In this document: positions 29,301 through 38,546 of the stretch, piece after piece | Numbering within the stretch: the first letter of the stretch is position 1 | Layout of the letters: every line of letters begins with the position of its first letter | NCBI RefSeq assembly: GCF_019679435.2 | Contig: NZ_CP139781.1 | Span: 5,328,001 to 5,392,000 of the forward strand | Direction: 5' to 3' | Origin: Actomonas aquatica | Lineage (GTDB): Bacteria; Verrucomicrobiota; Verrucomicrobiia; Opitutales; Opitutaceae | Length of the DNA: 64,000 nucleotides | Notes under the pieces: generated by a model | Databases searched by the model: none | The model's input: only the letters and a program-made list of their open reading frames with translations | Told to the model about the DNA's origin: nothing | Made by a program: the position numbers and the translations under genes

Positions 29301-31199
29301 ATGTCCGTAATCTCTTCGTTCCGTTCCCGTCTGCGTTGCGTATCCACCTTCTGGGCACTCGTTGGCGCGCTGGCGGTGGCCTGGGTGTTGCCCGGCTGTC
29401 AGGTGGTGCCGCAATCGAGCACGATCGTGGCGGCTTCTGCGGGTGACGTGCAGGAAGAGGCTTGGGCGAACGTGCAGGAACTCACCGCTGAACTGGGCCA
29501 GGTGGACGGGCGGCGGTATCCCGGCGTGGCGGCGTTGGTGAGCGACCTGCGGGCGGCGGCGGCGCGGGTCGATGCGGGCACGGGCGGTAGTTACGAGATG
29601 CTCGATCCGGCGAAGCTCATCGCGGAGAATCCGAACTTTTGGCAGGCGATGGCGGAGATGGACCCGGGCGACAGCACGTTGGCGGTGTTGGAGGGCATGG
29701 TGCTGGCGGCGGCGGGCCACATCGAAGCGGCGCAGGATGCATTGGAGTTGGCAGAGGCCGGACCGTTGATGGAGGACGAACTTGGCCGGCGGGTGGCGGC
29801 GCAGTTACGCACCATCGATGCGTGGTCGCTTTCCCCGCCGGGGGTGCAGCTTTTGCAGGCGCGCAGTCTGCCGCCGGAGGAGCAGTGGTCGCCGGTGAAG
29901 AAGGTGGAGGCGAGTTTTCCGGAATCGGCCACGGCGGCGATGGCGGTGCTGCGGATGCGCGCGGAGCTGGCCGACATCGAGCTCACCGAAGCGGAGGGCG
30001 ACGACGAGCGCATGCGCACCAAGATCCTCGCGGCCGAACCGCGGGCGGTGAAGGTGCTGGAGGAGAAGCAACCGCTGTGGGCGGCGATTTTGAAGGCGGA
30101 CGGCGAAGCGGGCGACGCGGGGCGACGCATCGCCAAGATGCTGGAACCGGATCTGACCGGCGTGCTGAACCTGTCTGCGGAAGACTGGGAGCAGTTGATC
30201 GCGGATTTTGATCGGATCGGGCTGCCGGATTGGGCGCTGCGGGCGTTGCGCATGCGAGCGGCGGAGAGCGGTGGTCTGAGTGATCGTGATCTGACCGCGA
30301 TGCGTCAGCTATTGCCGAAGGTGCTGCCGGCGGCGACGGCCGAACGCTTGGTGGATGCCTTGGAAAGTGGCAGTCTCGAGCCGGTGGCGCTGCGGGTGCC
30401 GCAGGCGGAGCCGACCGGGACAGAGGACTGGCCGATCGATCCGGTGGTGGGGGGATCGTTGGTTTCCCTGACCCGGCAGGCCGAAGCGGTGCTGGAGGAT
30501 GTCGAAGGTGAGCCGGAGACCTTGATCGAGCGCAGTGCGGTCGTGAGTCTGGCGCAAAACGCGCTGTTGTTGGGCGATCTGGAGCGGGCCGAGCGGGAGT
30601 TGCTCAATGCGGCGACGGTGGCGGACGCCGATGAGCGGCTGCAGGTGGCGCGGTTGAAACTGGCGATGATGCGGGGCGAGCGCGGCGCGGTGGTCGCGGC
30701 CCAGGAGGAGCTGCGCAAGGTCGATCGCGGGTTTAAACAGAGCTATTTTACGGCGGGCAATTCGTTCATCCAGACCGGCGATTGGGAGCAGGCTATGGAC
30801 GTCTTTGCGGTCGGTTTTAAACACCGCAATCTCGAGCCGGAGCGCCGGGCTTATGCGGCCTTGTATTCCCATGCGGCGGCGCGACTGGCCGGGCGCAGTC
30901 AGGAAAAAATGCTCCGCGAGGCGCTGGAGTTGGTGGAGGAAGACGAGTGGGTGGCGCGGCTGATTTTGACGGTGCTGGGCGAGGTGGAGCCCGCGCAACT
31001 CATGGTCGAGGCCGACGAAGGCCGCCACTACGTCGCGCTGGGGCAGCGTTGTGAGGCGCACTTTGTGTTGGCCTTCACCCCGGGGCAGACTACGACCGGG
31101 CGCAACGCGGAACTCGAAGCCTGCATCGCGACGGGTGTATCGACCTTCATCGAATACGAGTTCGCGCAAAGCTGGTTGCGGGCGCAAGGGGGGCGGTAG
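29301..31199 (+). CDS. Lipoprotein, TPR-like, second of the tandem pair
   Basis: The 632-residue product has a lipobox WVLPGC (cysteine near residue 33). It is paralogous to the preceding gene at both ends. The N-terminal LDPAKLIAENPNFWQAMAEM corresponds to IDPLQLTTHNPAFWRAMLET. The C-terminal RCEAHFVLAF with ACIATGVSTFIEYE corresponds to VCEQRFYRAF with SCVSTGVVDFVEYT. It lacks the coiled coil of the first copy and is 68 residues shorter. The gap between the two genes is 47 bp, so they are probably cotranscribed. Confidence 0.75.
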   Translation: MSVISSFRSRLRCVSTFWALVGALAVAWVLPGCQVVPQSSTIVAASAGDVQEEAWANVQELTAELGQVDGRRYPGVAALVSDLRAAAARVDAGTGGSYEMLDPAKLIAENPNFWQAMAEMDPGDSTLAVLEGMVLAAAGHIEAAQDALELAEAGPLMEDELGRRVAAQLRTIDAWSLSPPGVQLLQARSLPPEEQWSPVKKVEASFPESATAAMAVLRMRAELADIELTEAEGDDERMRTKILAAEPRAVKVLEEKQPLWAAILKADGEAGDAGRRIAKMLEPDLTGVLNLSAEDWEQLIADFDRIGLPDWALRALRMRAAESGGLSDRDLTAMRQLLPKVLPAATAERLVDALESGSLEPVALRVPQAEPTGTEDWPIDPVVGGSLVSLTRQAEAVLEDVEGEPETLIERSAVVSLAQNALLLGDLERAERELLNAATVADADERLQVARLKLAMMRGERGAVVAAQEELRKVDRGFKQSYFTAGNSFIQTGDWEQAMDVFAVGFKHRNLEPERRAYAALYSHAAARLAGRSQEKMLREALELVEEDEWVARLILTVLGEVEPAQLMVEADEGRHYVALGQRCEAHFVLAFTPGQTTTGRNAELEACIATGVSTFIEYEFAQSWLRAQGGR

Positions 31200-31279
31200 G
31201 CGGTAGGCTCGCTTTGGGGCAATTGAGTGAACTTCGTTCTTCTGCCCGGGGGCTTGATCCGTAGTGTGCGGCGCGACGC

Positions 31280-32776
31280 ATGAAGCACGCACCGACTTCT
31301 CTTCGCGCCCCGACGCTGGGCGAATCGCTGATTCCGGTCGTATGCCTGGTGGTGTTCCTGGCTGGATCGGTGCTCAATCTCAATGACCTCCCGGAGCTGG
31401 CGGTGATCACGCCGCTGCTGCGGGCCCTGGCGTCGATTCCGTATTTCGGCGACGTGTTGCACGCCTCGATTCCGGTGCAGTTGCCGCTCGTGGCGGCGAC
31501 GGTGGTGGCCTCCATTATGGCGAAGCGGGTCGGGCTGCGTTGGCGGGACATTCACGAGAGTTATTTGCGTGGCATCAAACTGTCGCTGGGCGCGGTGCTC
31601 ATTCTGCTGGTGGTGGGCATGTTGATCGGGGTGTGGATCGCCAGCGGGGTGGTGCCCTTGATGATCGTGTGGGGGCTCAAGCTGCTGTCGCCGGGGGCGT
31701 TTCTTTTTGTGACCTGCCTGATCTGCGCGATCGTATCGGTGGTGACGGGCAGCTCGTGGACGACGGCGGGCACGGTGGGGGTGGCGCTTATCGGCGTGGG
31801 GCAGGGGCTGGGCGTGCCCATGCCGATGGTGGCGGGGGCCATCATCTCGGGGGCGTATTTTGGCGATAAGATGTCACCGTTGTCGGATACCACTAACCTG
31901 GCGCCGGGCGTGGCGGGAGCGGAGTTGTTCGAGCACGTGAAGCACATGCTTTTCACCACCGGGCCGAGTTTGGTGATCGCGCTGGGGCTGTATTGGCTGC
32001 TCGGGCTGCGCTTCGGCGAGGGCACGATCGAGGCGGGCTCGATTGACGAAATGATCCGTGGCATGAGCGCCGGTTACACGCTCTCGGGCTGGCTGGTGGT
32101 GCCACCGCTGGTGGTGTTGGTGCTGGTGATCGCGCGGGTGCCGGCCTTGCCGTCGCTGGTGGCGGGCGTGGTGGTGGGCGGGGTGATGGCCAGTGTGCTG
32201 CAAGGGAGCACGCTCTCGGATCTGTTGATCACCTCCTACGACGGTTTCGTGAGTGAGACCGGGGTTGCGGCGGTCGATGACCTGCTGACGCGCGGCGGGA
32301 TGAGCAGCATGTATGGCACGGTGGGGATCATTTTGTGCGCGATGTGTTACGGCGGCGTGATGGAGCGGTCGGGCATGTTGGAACGCATCGCGGGGGCGAT
32401 TCTGGGTCTGGCCAAATCGCGGGGCGGACTCGTGGGCGCGACGCTGGCGACCAGCATGGGCATCAATCTGGTGGCCTCGGACCAATACCTGTCGATTGTC
32501 GTGCCGGGCCGCATGTATCGCGGCGCTTACGCCAAGCGCGGGCTGCATCCGAAGAACCTGTCGCGGTGCCTCGAGGACGGCGGCACCATCACCTCGCCGC
32601 TCATTCCGTGGAATTCCTGCGGCGCCTACATGTTTGCGACGCTGGGGGTGTTCCCGCTGGCCTACCTGCCGTTTGCGTTTCTGAACCTGCTCAACCCGCT
32701 CATTTCGCTACTGTATGGCTTCACTGGCTGGACGATGGCCCCGGCAGATCCCGTGGACGACGAGGAGGAGGAATAG
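31280..32776 (+). CDS. nhaC: Na+/H+ antiporter NhaC-like
   Basis: The 498-residue polytopic protein of the NhaC family has TGSSWTTAGTVGVALIGVGQ and ISGAYFGDKMSPLSDTTNLA at about residues 155-215. These are the hallmark segments with the DK and SD residues expected in the ion path. A second half-repeat follows with NLVASDQYLSIVVPGRM. It exports Na+ in exchange for H+ and fits the sodium-based transport seen elsewhere here. The start is the ATG at 31280, 80 bp after the lipoprotein stop. Confidence 0.92.
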   Translation: MKHAPTSLRAPTLGESLIPVVCLVVFLAGSVLNLNDLPELAVITPLLRALASIPYFGDVLHASIPVQLPLVAATVVASIMAKRVGLRWRDIHESYLRGIKLSLGAVLILLVVGMLIGVWIASGVVPLMIVWGLKLLSPGAFLFVTCLICAIVSVVTGSSWTTAGTVGVALIGVGQGLGVPMPMVAGAIISGAYFGDKMSPLSDTTNLAPGVAGAELFEHVKHMLFTTGPSLVIALGLYWLLGLRFGEGTIEAGSIDEMIRGMSAGYTLSGWLVVPPLVVLVLVIARVPALPSLVAGVVVGGVMASVLQGSTLSDLLITSYDGFVSETGVAAVDDLLTRGGMSSMYGTVGIILCAMCYGGVMERSGMLERIAGAILGLAKSRGGLVGATLATSMGINLVASDQYLSIVVPGRMYRGAYAKRGLHPKNLSRCLEDGGTITSPLIPWNSCGAYMFATLGVFPLAYLPFAFLNLLNPLISLLYGFTGWTMAPADPVDDEEEE

Positions 32777-32834
32777 GTTTTACAGAAGGAAACGAAGGCA
32801 ACCAAGTCGGGCTCGGCGGCTCGCGCCATTATTC

Positions 32835-33947
32835 ATGTCATTGATTGATCGATACGTTTTGCGGGAGTGGGTGGGCGCACTGGCTTTGGTGCTCGGAGCC
32901 ACCATGGGCCTGCTGCTCATGGCCTCGATGGTCGATGATCTGACTGACCTGCAGGCGGTGGGCGCAGGGCTGGTCGACATCTGTTTTTATTTCCTGATCA
33001 AGCTGCCGAGCTTTCTCTCGGTGGTGCTGAACCTGTCGGTGTTGCTTTCGCTGCTCTTCACGCTGGGGCGCCTCCACCGGAATCTGGAAATCACGGCGAT
33101 GCGGGCGGCGGGCATGGGCTTCTTCCGCATCACGCGGATGATCTGGGGGGCGGGTTTGGTGCTGTGCGCCGCCACCTGGTATCTCAACGGCACGGTGATA
33201 CCGTGGTCGGTCGAGACGTCGCGGGCGATCCTGCAGGACCTGCGGGTGCAGGGGCAGGGAAAGGTCGAGAGCGCCGACAAAGTGGAGGCGGTGTATTCGG
33301 TGGCCTTCGACAATCGGCGGGAAAACCGCATGTGGTTCATGAACCGTTTCAGCCGCTACACCGATCGCGGTTACGGCGTGATGGTGACGGAACTCGACCG
33401 GCAGCGACGGGAGAAAACTCGCCTGCAATCGCGCGAAGCGTGGTTTGACGAGGAGACCGGGAGTTGGGTGTTTGTGGACGGCCGCGAGACGTGGATCGAT
33501 CCGGAGACGGGCGAGGTGCAGCGCACGCTGCCCTTTGCGGAAAAGGCGGTGCGGCACTATCGCGAGGATCCGAAGCTGATGCTCGTCTTCGACCAGAAGC
33601 CGCAGGACCTGTCGTTTTTCGAATTGGAGCGGGTGATGGCGTTTCACCGCGCGGCGGATGACCCCAAGGTGCAGCGGTATGCCGTGCGGTATTACGGCCT
33701 GCTGGCCGAGACCCTGGGGCCGCTCATCATCATCGCATTGGCGGTGCCGTTTGCGGTGGCGGGCGTGCGAGTGAATCCGGCCGTGGGGGTGTCGAAATCG
33801 ATCGGCCTATTCCTGGTGTATTTTGTCCTCTTCAAAGCCAGCACCGGGTTGGGCGGACGTGCGCTGATTGACCCCGTCTGGGCGGCGCTGGCGCCCAACC
33901 TGATCATGCTCGCGCTCGGTATCGTGCTGATGTTCCGTGTGCGGTAG
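32835..33947 (+). CDS. lptG: LptF/LptG-type permease
   Basis: The 370-residue protein has the YjgP/YjgQ fold: two N-terminal membrane segments and a periplasmic beta-jellyroll (about residues 110-270). Three more membrane segments follow (GPLIIIALAVPFAVAGVR, KSIGLFLVYFVLFKA, LIMLALGIVLMF). With LptF and LptB2C it extracts lipopolysaccharide from the inner membrane. The N-terminus MSLIDRYVLREW is typical, so I used the ATG at 32835. No second copy (LptF) lies beside it. Its presence supports an LPS-type outer membrane. Confidence 0.88.
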   Translation: MSLIDRYVLREWVGALALVLGATMGLLLMASMVDDLTDLQAVGAGLVDICFYFLIKLPSFLSVVLNLSVLLSLLFTLGRLHRNLEITAMRAAGMGFFRITRMIWGAGLVLCAATWYLNGTVIPWSVETSRAILQDLRVQGQGKVESADKVEAVYSVAFDNRRENRMWFMNRFSRYTDRGYGVMVTELDRQRREKTRLQSREAWFDEETGSWVFVDGRETWIDPETGEVQRTLPFAEKAVRHYREDPKLMLVFDQKPQDLSFFELERVMAFHRAADDPKVQRYAVRYYGLLAETLGPLIIIALAVPFAVAGVRVNPAVGVSKSIGLFLVYFVLFKASTGLGGRALIDPVWAALAPNLIMLALGIVLMFRVR

Positions 33948-33960
33948 GACGGGCGCAAAT

Positions 33961-34262
33961 GTAGCTGCGCCGTAAAGTAGCTGCGCTTGAGCCGGAGGCG
34001 AAAGCGTGGCCGCGGGTGGAGTGGCCATCCCACGGGGCCGCGTTGTCGCTTCGCTCCAACGCAGCTACGGTTGTGCAGGTGGGGGTGGTGGGTAGCTGCG
34101 CTTGAGCCGGAGGCGAAAGCGTGGCCGCGGGTGGAGTGGCCATCCCACGGGGCCACGTTGTCGCTTCGCTCCAACGCAGCTACGGTTGTGCGGGTGGATG
34201 GTGGTGGGTAGTTGCGCTTGAGCCGAAGGCGAAAGCGTGGCCTCCAGTGGAGAGGCTACGGT
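33961..34262. repeat. Tandem array of ~115-bp palindromic extragenic repeats
   Basis: Two near-identical units start at 33977 and 34092, and a shortened, diverged third unit starts at 34208. A stub lies at 33961. Each full unit is an imperfect palindrome whose ends are GTAGCTGCG and CGCAGCTAC, with GTGGCC/GGCCAC pairs inside, so it could fold into a long cruciform or RNA hairpin. It fills the gap between the convergent lptG and 585-residue genes. No open frame is supported. Size and symmetry fit a REP/MITE-type element. Confidence 0.85.
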
Positions 34263-36013
34263 TGCGTGGTCGCGGCGTCGAGGCGGGCGCGGAGGTCGTC
34301 GTAGAAGTGGGCGGTGCGGGCGTCGCGAGTGCGGGCGCGGGCGTAGTTGAGAATCTGCCGGGCGAAGGCGAGTTGGCCGCGCTCGGCCTGCAGGGCCACC
34401 ATGGTCGCAATGACGTTGGGTTCGTGGGGGAAGAGGCGCACGCCGCGGGCGAGGGGGGCGAGGTCCGTGCGCGTGAGTGGCGCATCGATCTGCCGCCAGA
34501 GTTCGGCGAGTTGCACGTAGACTTCGGGCAGGGCGGGCGATTGCTCGAGTGCGCCGTTGAGCATGACACGGACGGCGCCGACTTCCTCGCCGGGGATAAA
34601 CTCGGTGTCGGCATGGCGGGCGCGCAGCTCGTCGAAACGCAGGTCGGCCAGCGCCTGCAACACGCGCGGACGGCGCTCGCCGCTGACGACGGCGTATTCG
34701 AGCTCAGCACGGGCGGCGTCGGCGGCACCGGCTTCGTATTCAATCAATCCTGACAGGGCGGCGAGTGCAGGGGAGTTGCCGGCTTCGCGTGCGCGTTGCA
34801 CGGTGGCGCGGGCGCGGTTGAGGTAGAGCTCGGTGAGGGCGGGGGCGTGTTGGCGCACGTAGCCGGTTTCGAGGCGTTCCCATTCGCCCATGATGAGGCC
34901 AACATCGGCAGGACGGGTGCGGCGGGTGGCGACGGAGGGGGGATAGAAGTCACGCGGCAGGGTGAGGGCGAAGGTTTCGGAAACGGCGCTGTTGAGGTAT
35001 TCGCTGAGCCGGTCGCGGGCCTCGGCGAGGCCGAAGCCGAAGCTGGCGCGGAAGGTGTCGTCGGTGGGGCGAGACAGTTCGAGCTGATCAACAAAGTCCC
35101 ACAAGGCATCGCGGTGCGCGGCGTCGTCGGCGAAGAGCGCCCAGCGCACGAAGAGCGCGGCTTGTTGTTCCCAGCGCGCACGGGTGGCGGGATCGCTGGG
35201 CGGCGGATTGCTGAAGAGGGTCGGTAGCACGAGCAACTCGCGCGGTTGGTCCGGATCGCGGCGGAAGAGGTCGGACTGGGCCGGCGAATACCAGACGTAG
35301 GTGGCGGCTTCGAAGGTCTTGGAGCCGAAGACGCCGTTGCGGTAAACGCCGGTGAGTCCGGCGATGAGCCAGGCGGGCAGGGCGGGTGTGCGGCGACTGA
35401 GTTTTTCTTCGAGGCGGGCGACCGAGAGGTAGAAGCCGGCGTTGTCGCGGCGGCGCAGGTGTTCGCCTTGCATGAGTTCCCAGGCGGAGCGGATGCCCCG
35501 GGAATTGGGTTCCTCGGGGTCGTCGTGAAAGGCGAAGACCACGCTGCTGTCGTGGCCGGCGAGGCGCATGTTGGGCAGGAAGCGGGAATCGGGAGCTTCC
35601 TGGCCGTCGCGGCGGTCGTCGCGCAGGGCCGCCATGGCCTGCTGCATGGCGGTATCCGTTTCCTGGCGACGGCTTTCGCTGGCGACGACGATGTGGCGCA
35701 CGGGCAGGGCGGGTTCCCAGAGGTAGCGGTCGGGCACGAGTTCGCGCACGAGGGCGAGTTGGCGAAAGTAGTGTTTGGTGTAGGTGCGGGCGAAGTCGGC
35801 GTCGTGGGTCGTGAGCAGCTCAAAGCCCGGGGTGGTGGCGAGCATCCAGCGGTCGGGACGCGAGGGAGGCTCCACGAGGAAAGGCGGCAGGAGGATGCTC
35901 TCGTCGACCTCGGCGGGGCGGTCGGGCGTTTGGGCGCGCAGTCCGGGCGCGGTGAACGTGGCCGCGAGCAGGACAACGGCGACGGTGGCGGGGAGGAGGC
36001 GCAGCGGGGTCAT
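34256..36013 (-). CDS. Secreted protein with C-terminal helical repeats, 585 aa
   Basis: A signal peptide (LLPATVAVVLLAATFTAPG) is followed by a domain beginning RWMLATTPGFELLTTHDADF and PVRHIVVASESRRQ. That pattern is reminiscent of secreted DUF1570-like or peptidase-like proteins that start 'w....sp.f.v.s'. I see no HExxH zinc motif. The C-terminal half is TPR-like. The start overlaps the stop of the degenerate S9 peptidase gene by four bases (36010-36013), so they are translationally coupled. The 3' end runs into the palindromic array. Function is unknown. Confidence 0.7.
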   Translation of the reverse strand: MTPLRLLPATVAVVLLAATFTAPGLRAQTPDRPAEVDESILLPPFLVEPPSRPDRWMLATTPGFELLTTHDADFARTYTKHYFRQLALVRELVPDRYLWEPALPVRHIVVASESRRQETDTAMQQAMAALRDDRRDGQEAPDSRFLPNMRLAGHDSSVVFAFHDDPEEPNSRGIRSAWELMQGEHLRRRDNAGFYLSVARLEEKLSRRTPALPAWLIAGLTGVYRNGVFGSKTFEAATYVWYSPAQSDLFRRDPDQPRELLVLPTLFSNPPPSDPATRARWEQQAALFVRWALFADDAAHRDALWDFVDQLELSRPTDDTFRASFGFGLAEARDRLSEYLNSAVSETFALTLPRDFYPPSVATRRTRPADVGLIMGEWERLETGYVRQHAPALTELYLNRARATVQRAREAGNSPALAALSGLIEYEAGAADAARAELEYAVVSGERRPRVLQALADLRFDELRARHADTEFIPGEEVGAVRVMLNGALEQSPALPEVYVQLAELWRQIDAPLTRTDLAPLARGVRLFPHEPNVIATMVALQAERGQLAFARQILNYARARTRDARTAHFYDDLRARLDAATTQP

Positions 36014-38523
36014 GGCGCGTCGGGCACCTCGCGCGAGGGACCAATCTCGACGTCGAAGTTAAGCAGGGTTTCGTTGAGGAACTCGGCCACGCGCAGCCAG
36101 ACTTCGGGGCGTTCGGCGATGCTGCGATTCCACGGCGAGGCCGGCAGTTCCCAGACCTCGGCGGGATGGCGGGCGTCGGCGAGGGCGGCGGCGATCTTGC
36201 GGGTGGCGGAGAAGGAGTGGCCGGCTTCGTCGGGCGTGGCGCAGAGCAGCACGGCGGCGTCGATTAGGTCGGCGTGTTCAGATACTGAATACGCTTCGTT
36301 GCGGTGGGTGTCCTCGCCGAAGAACCACTGGGCGAAACGCACCCGGAACGGCACGGGGGTGGGTTCCTGGTGACGGACCATGCGGTCGAGGGCGCGGAAG
36401 CGGGACGTGGTGTTGTAGCGGTTCCACTGGTTTTCTTCGGAGTAGGTGACGTTCTCGTCGACCTCCTCTCCTTCGCCGTCGGAGTAGGTGGAGGGATCGA
36501 TGGTGCTGCCGGAGGAGAAACTGGTGTCGCTCGTGCCGCCGCTCACCAGGTTGATCGTGGCGTCGAGGTCCCGGCGGGTGGCTTCGAGGTATCCCTGCAT
36601 GTCTTGGGCGAGGCGCAGGGCGGAGACGGTGCCGTCCGGACGTTCGCGTTCCGGGGGCGGGGTGAAGAGATGATCGAGGTCGTCGAAGGCATTGAGCGCG
36701 GCCACGGAGCTGAAGGCGGAGGGGGAGAGTTGGGCGGCACGCAGAGCCAGCCAACCGCCGTAGCCCACGCCGATGAGGGCGACGCGGCGGGGGTTGTAGG
36801 TCTGCTTTTCCGCGAGCCACGCCATGGCGCGGGTGAGGTCGGCGTGGGCAACGTGGTCGGGGGCGTCGCGGCCGGCGAGCAGGGTGGCGTTGCCGTGGCC
36901 GGCGCTGCCGCGGTAGTCGACCTCGAGGACGAGGCAGCCGTATTCGGCGAGCATCTGGGCGGGGGCGGAGTGGGTGTGGTCGGACACCTGCCACGGGCCG
37001 TCGGGGAGGAAGCAGACGAGGGGAGGCGTCTTGCCCAGCGGCTGACGCGGGTAGGTGACCCGGCCGTGGAGGGGCGAACCGTCGTCGGCGGTGAGGGTAA
37101 AGGACTCGACGCGGTGGTGGTCGGCGGCGCGGTCGATTTCGTCGCGGCGGAGGATTTCCACCCAGGCGGCGTCGGCGGTGCGGTAGAGGTAGTAGCGGCC
37201 GGTGGAGGCAGCGGAGGCGACGTTGACGAGGAGGAACTGGCGGGCGTCGTCCCAATCGAGGATATGCACGAGGCGGCCGGGATGGTCGCGTTCGAGCAGG
37301 GGTTGCAGGGCGGCGAGCTGTGGGTCGATCCAATGCGCGCCGGCGGGCAGGGCGGCGACGCGCACGCCGGCGAGTTCGCCGGAGGCGCGATCGAAGACGA
37401 GCGGGTTGGGCGGCGGCACGGGGGCGAAGTCGGTGTAGAACAGGGCGGCGTTTACGCGGCGCTGTTGACGTTCGTAGGAGCCGATGAAGCGGGTGGTGAC
37501 ATCGGCGACGGGGGGCGCGAGGTCGATGCCCGGCAGGTCGACCTGCAGGTCGGTGAGGGAATCGCGGGCGAAGTCCCAGGCGCGCAGGGCGTAGCTGTCG
37601 CGGTCGACGTTGGTGGCGAAGTAGAGCGTGGTGCCGTCGCGGTTGAAACCGAGCGGGAGGGCGCGGTCGAGCCAGAGGCGGTCGGCGTCGGCCTCGAAGG
37701 CGGTGGCGAGGGTGGAGGCGATCACGTCCTCGAGGGGCCGCCAGCGACCGAGGCGACCGTTGGCGCGCAGGTCACGGGCGCGCCATTGCAGGGGGAAGTA
37801 GGTGCGGTCCTCGAGCAGGCGGTAGCGGCCCTGCGGGTCGGCCCAGGTCCGCATGGCGGGCGCGATAAGGCGGACCTGCTCCAGCTCTTTGAGCGAGCCG
37901 TCGGTGAGGTCGAGGCGGGCGGTGGTGGCGATGGCGTCTTCCAGATCGCGGCCGGCGACGCCTTCGACGATCACGGTGTCGGGTGCATCGGGAGCGAGGG
38001 CGAGCAAGCGCGGCGGGCGGGCGAGGCGTTCAAACTGCAGCGGGTTGTCGCGGGCGGCGAAGGTGGTGTCGAGCTGGCCCGAGACACCGATGGTGAAGCG
38101 ACTGGGATCGAGCACGATGCGAGCGGAGCCGTCGCTGAGGGTGGCGGTGGCGATGGCCCAATCCTCGGTGGCGAGCACGAGGCGATCTGGGGAGGTCCAT
38201 TGCAGGGAGAGCAGCCGGGCGCCTCGTGTATCGCCGAGTTGGATACTTTGTTTGGCGTAAGGCGGCGTGGTGGCGACGATGTCGATGCGGGTGCGGCCCC
38301 CGGCGTGCACGGCGTAGGCGAGGTGCCGGCCATCGCGTGAGAGGGTGGCGAGGGAAGCACGGGGGGGCGCGAGTTGGCGTTCAATGCCGTCCTGGCGGGC
38401 GACGGGGCGGGAGGCACCACCGAAGAGTTGGGCGGAGGCGGTGGGGGGCGCGGTCAGGGCGATGAGCAGCGCCAACGCGCAGGTGATGAAGCGGCGGGAG
38501 CAGTGGGGGCGGGGCAGGGGCAC
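36010..38523 (-). CDS. Degenerate S9 (prolyl oligopeptidase-type) peptidase homologue
   Basis: The 837-residue protein has a signal peptide, a beta-propeller-like N-terminal half (residues about 50-560) and a C-terminal alpha/beta hydrolase domain (PPLVCFLPDGPWQVSDHTHS, LVLEVDYRGSAGHG). The nucleophile elbow, normally GxSxGG, reads GVGYGGW near residue 655, so the serine is glycine. The usual HG..D segment reads CATPDEAG, and the usual EGHG near the C-terminus reads ASPWN. Asp may remain, but Ser and His are lost. An acidic serine/glycine-rich insert follows LVSGGTSD. I chose GTG at 38523 because it gives a signal peptide 23 bp after dgkA. Confidence 0.82.
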   Translation of the reverse strand: MPLPRPHCSRRFITCALALLIALTAPPTASAQLFGGASRPVARQDGIERQLAPPRASLATLSRDGRHLAYAVHAGGRTRIDIVATTPPYAKQSIQLGDTRGARLLSLQWTSPDRLVLATEDWAIATATLSDGSARIVLDPSRFTIGVSGQLDTTFAARDNPLQFERLARPPRLLALAPDAPDTVIVEGVAGRDLEDAIATTARLDLTDGSLKELEQVRLIAPAMRTWADPQGRYRLLEDRTYFPLQWRARDLRANGRLGRWRPLEDVIASTLATAFEADADRLWLDRALPLGFNRDGTTLYFATNVDRDSYALRAWDFARDSLTDLQVDLPGIDLAPPVADVTTRFIGSYERQQRRVNAALFYTDFAPVPPPNPLVFDRASGELAGVRVAALPAGAHWIDPQLAALQPLLERDHPGRLVHILDWDDARQFLLVNVASAASTGRYYLYRTADAAWVEILRRDEIDRAADHHRVESFTLTADDGSPLHGRVTYPRQPLGKTPPLVCFLPDGPWQVSDHTHSAPAQMLAEYGCLVLEVDYRGSAGHGNATLLAGRDAPDHVAHADLTRAMAWLAEKQTYNPRRVALIGVGYGGWLALRAAQLSPSAFSSVAALNAFDDLDHLFTPPPERERPDGTVSALRLAQDMQGYLEATRRDLDATINLVSGGTSDTSFSSGSTIDPSTYSDGEGEEVDENVTYSEENQWNRYNTTSRFRALDRMVRHQEPTPVPFRVRFAQWFFGEDTHRNEAYSVSEHADLIDAAVLLCATPDEAGHSFSATRKIAAALADARHPAEVWELPASPWNRSIAERPEVWLRVAEFLNETLLNFDVEIGPSREVPDAP

Positions 38524-38546
38524 GGACGGGGGGCAGACGAAGGCGC

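Noticed and set aside
33961-34262. CRISPR array
   Set aside because: The repeat period is about 115 bp with no short repeat/unique spacer alternation and no cas genes.
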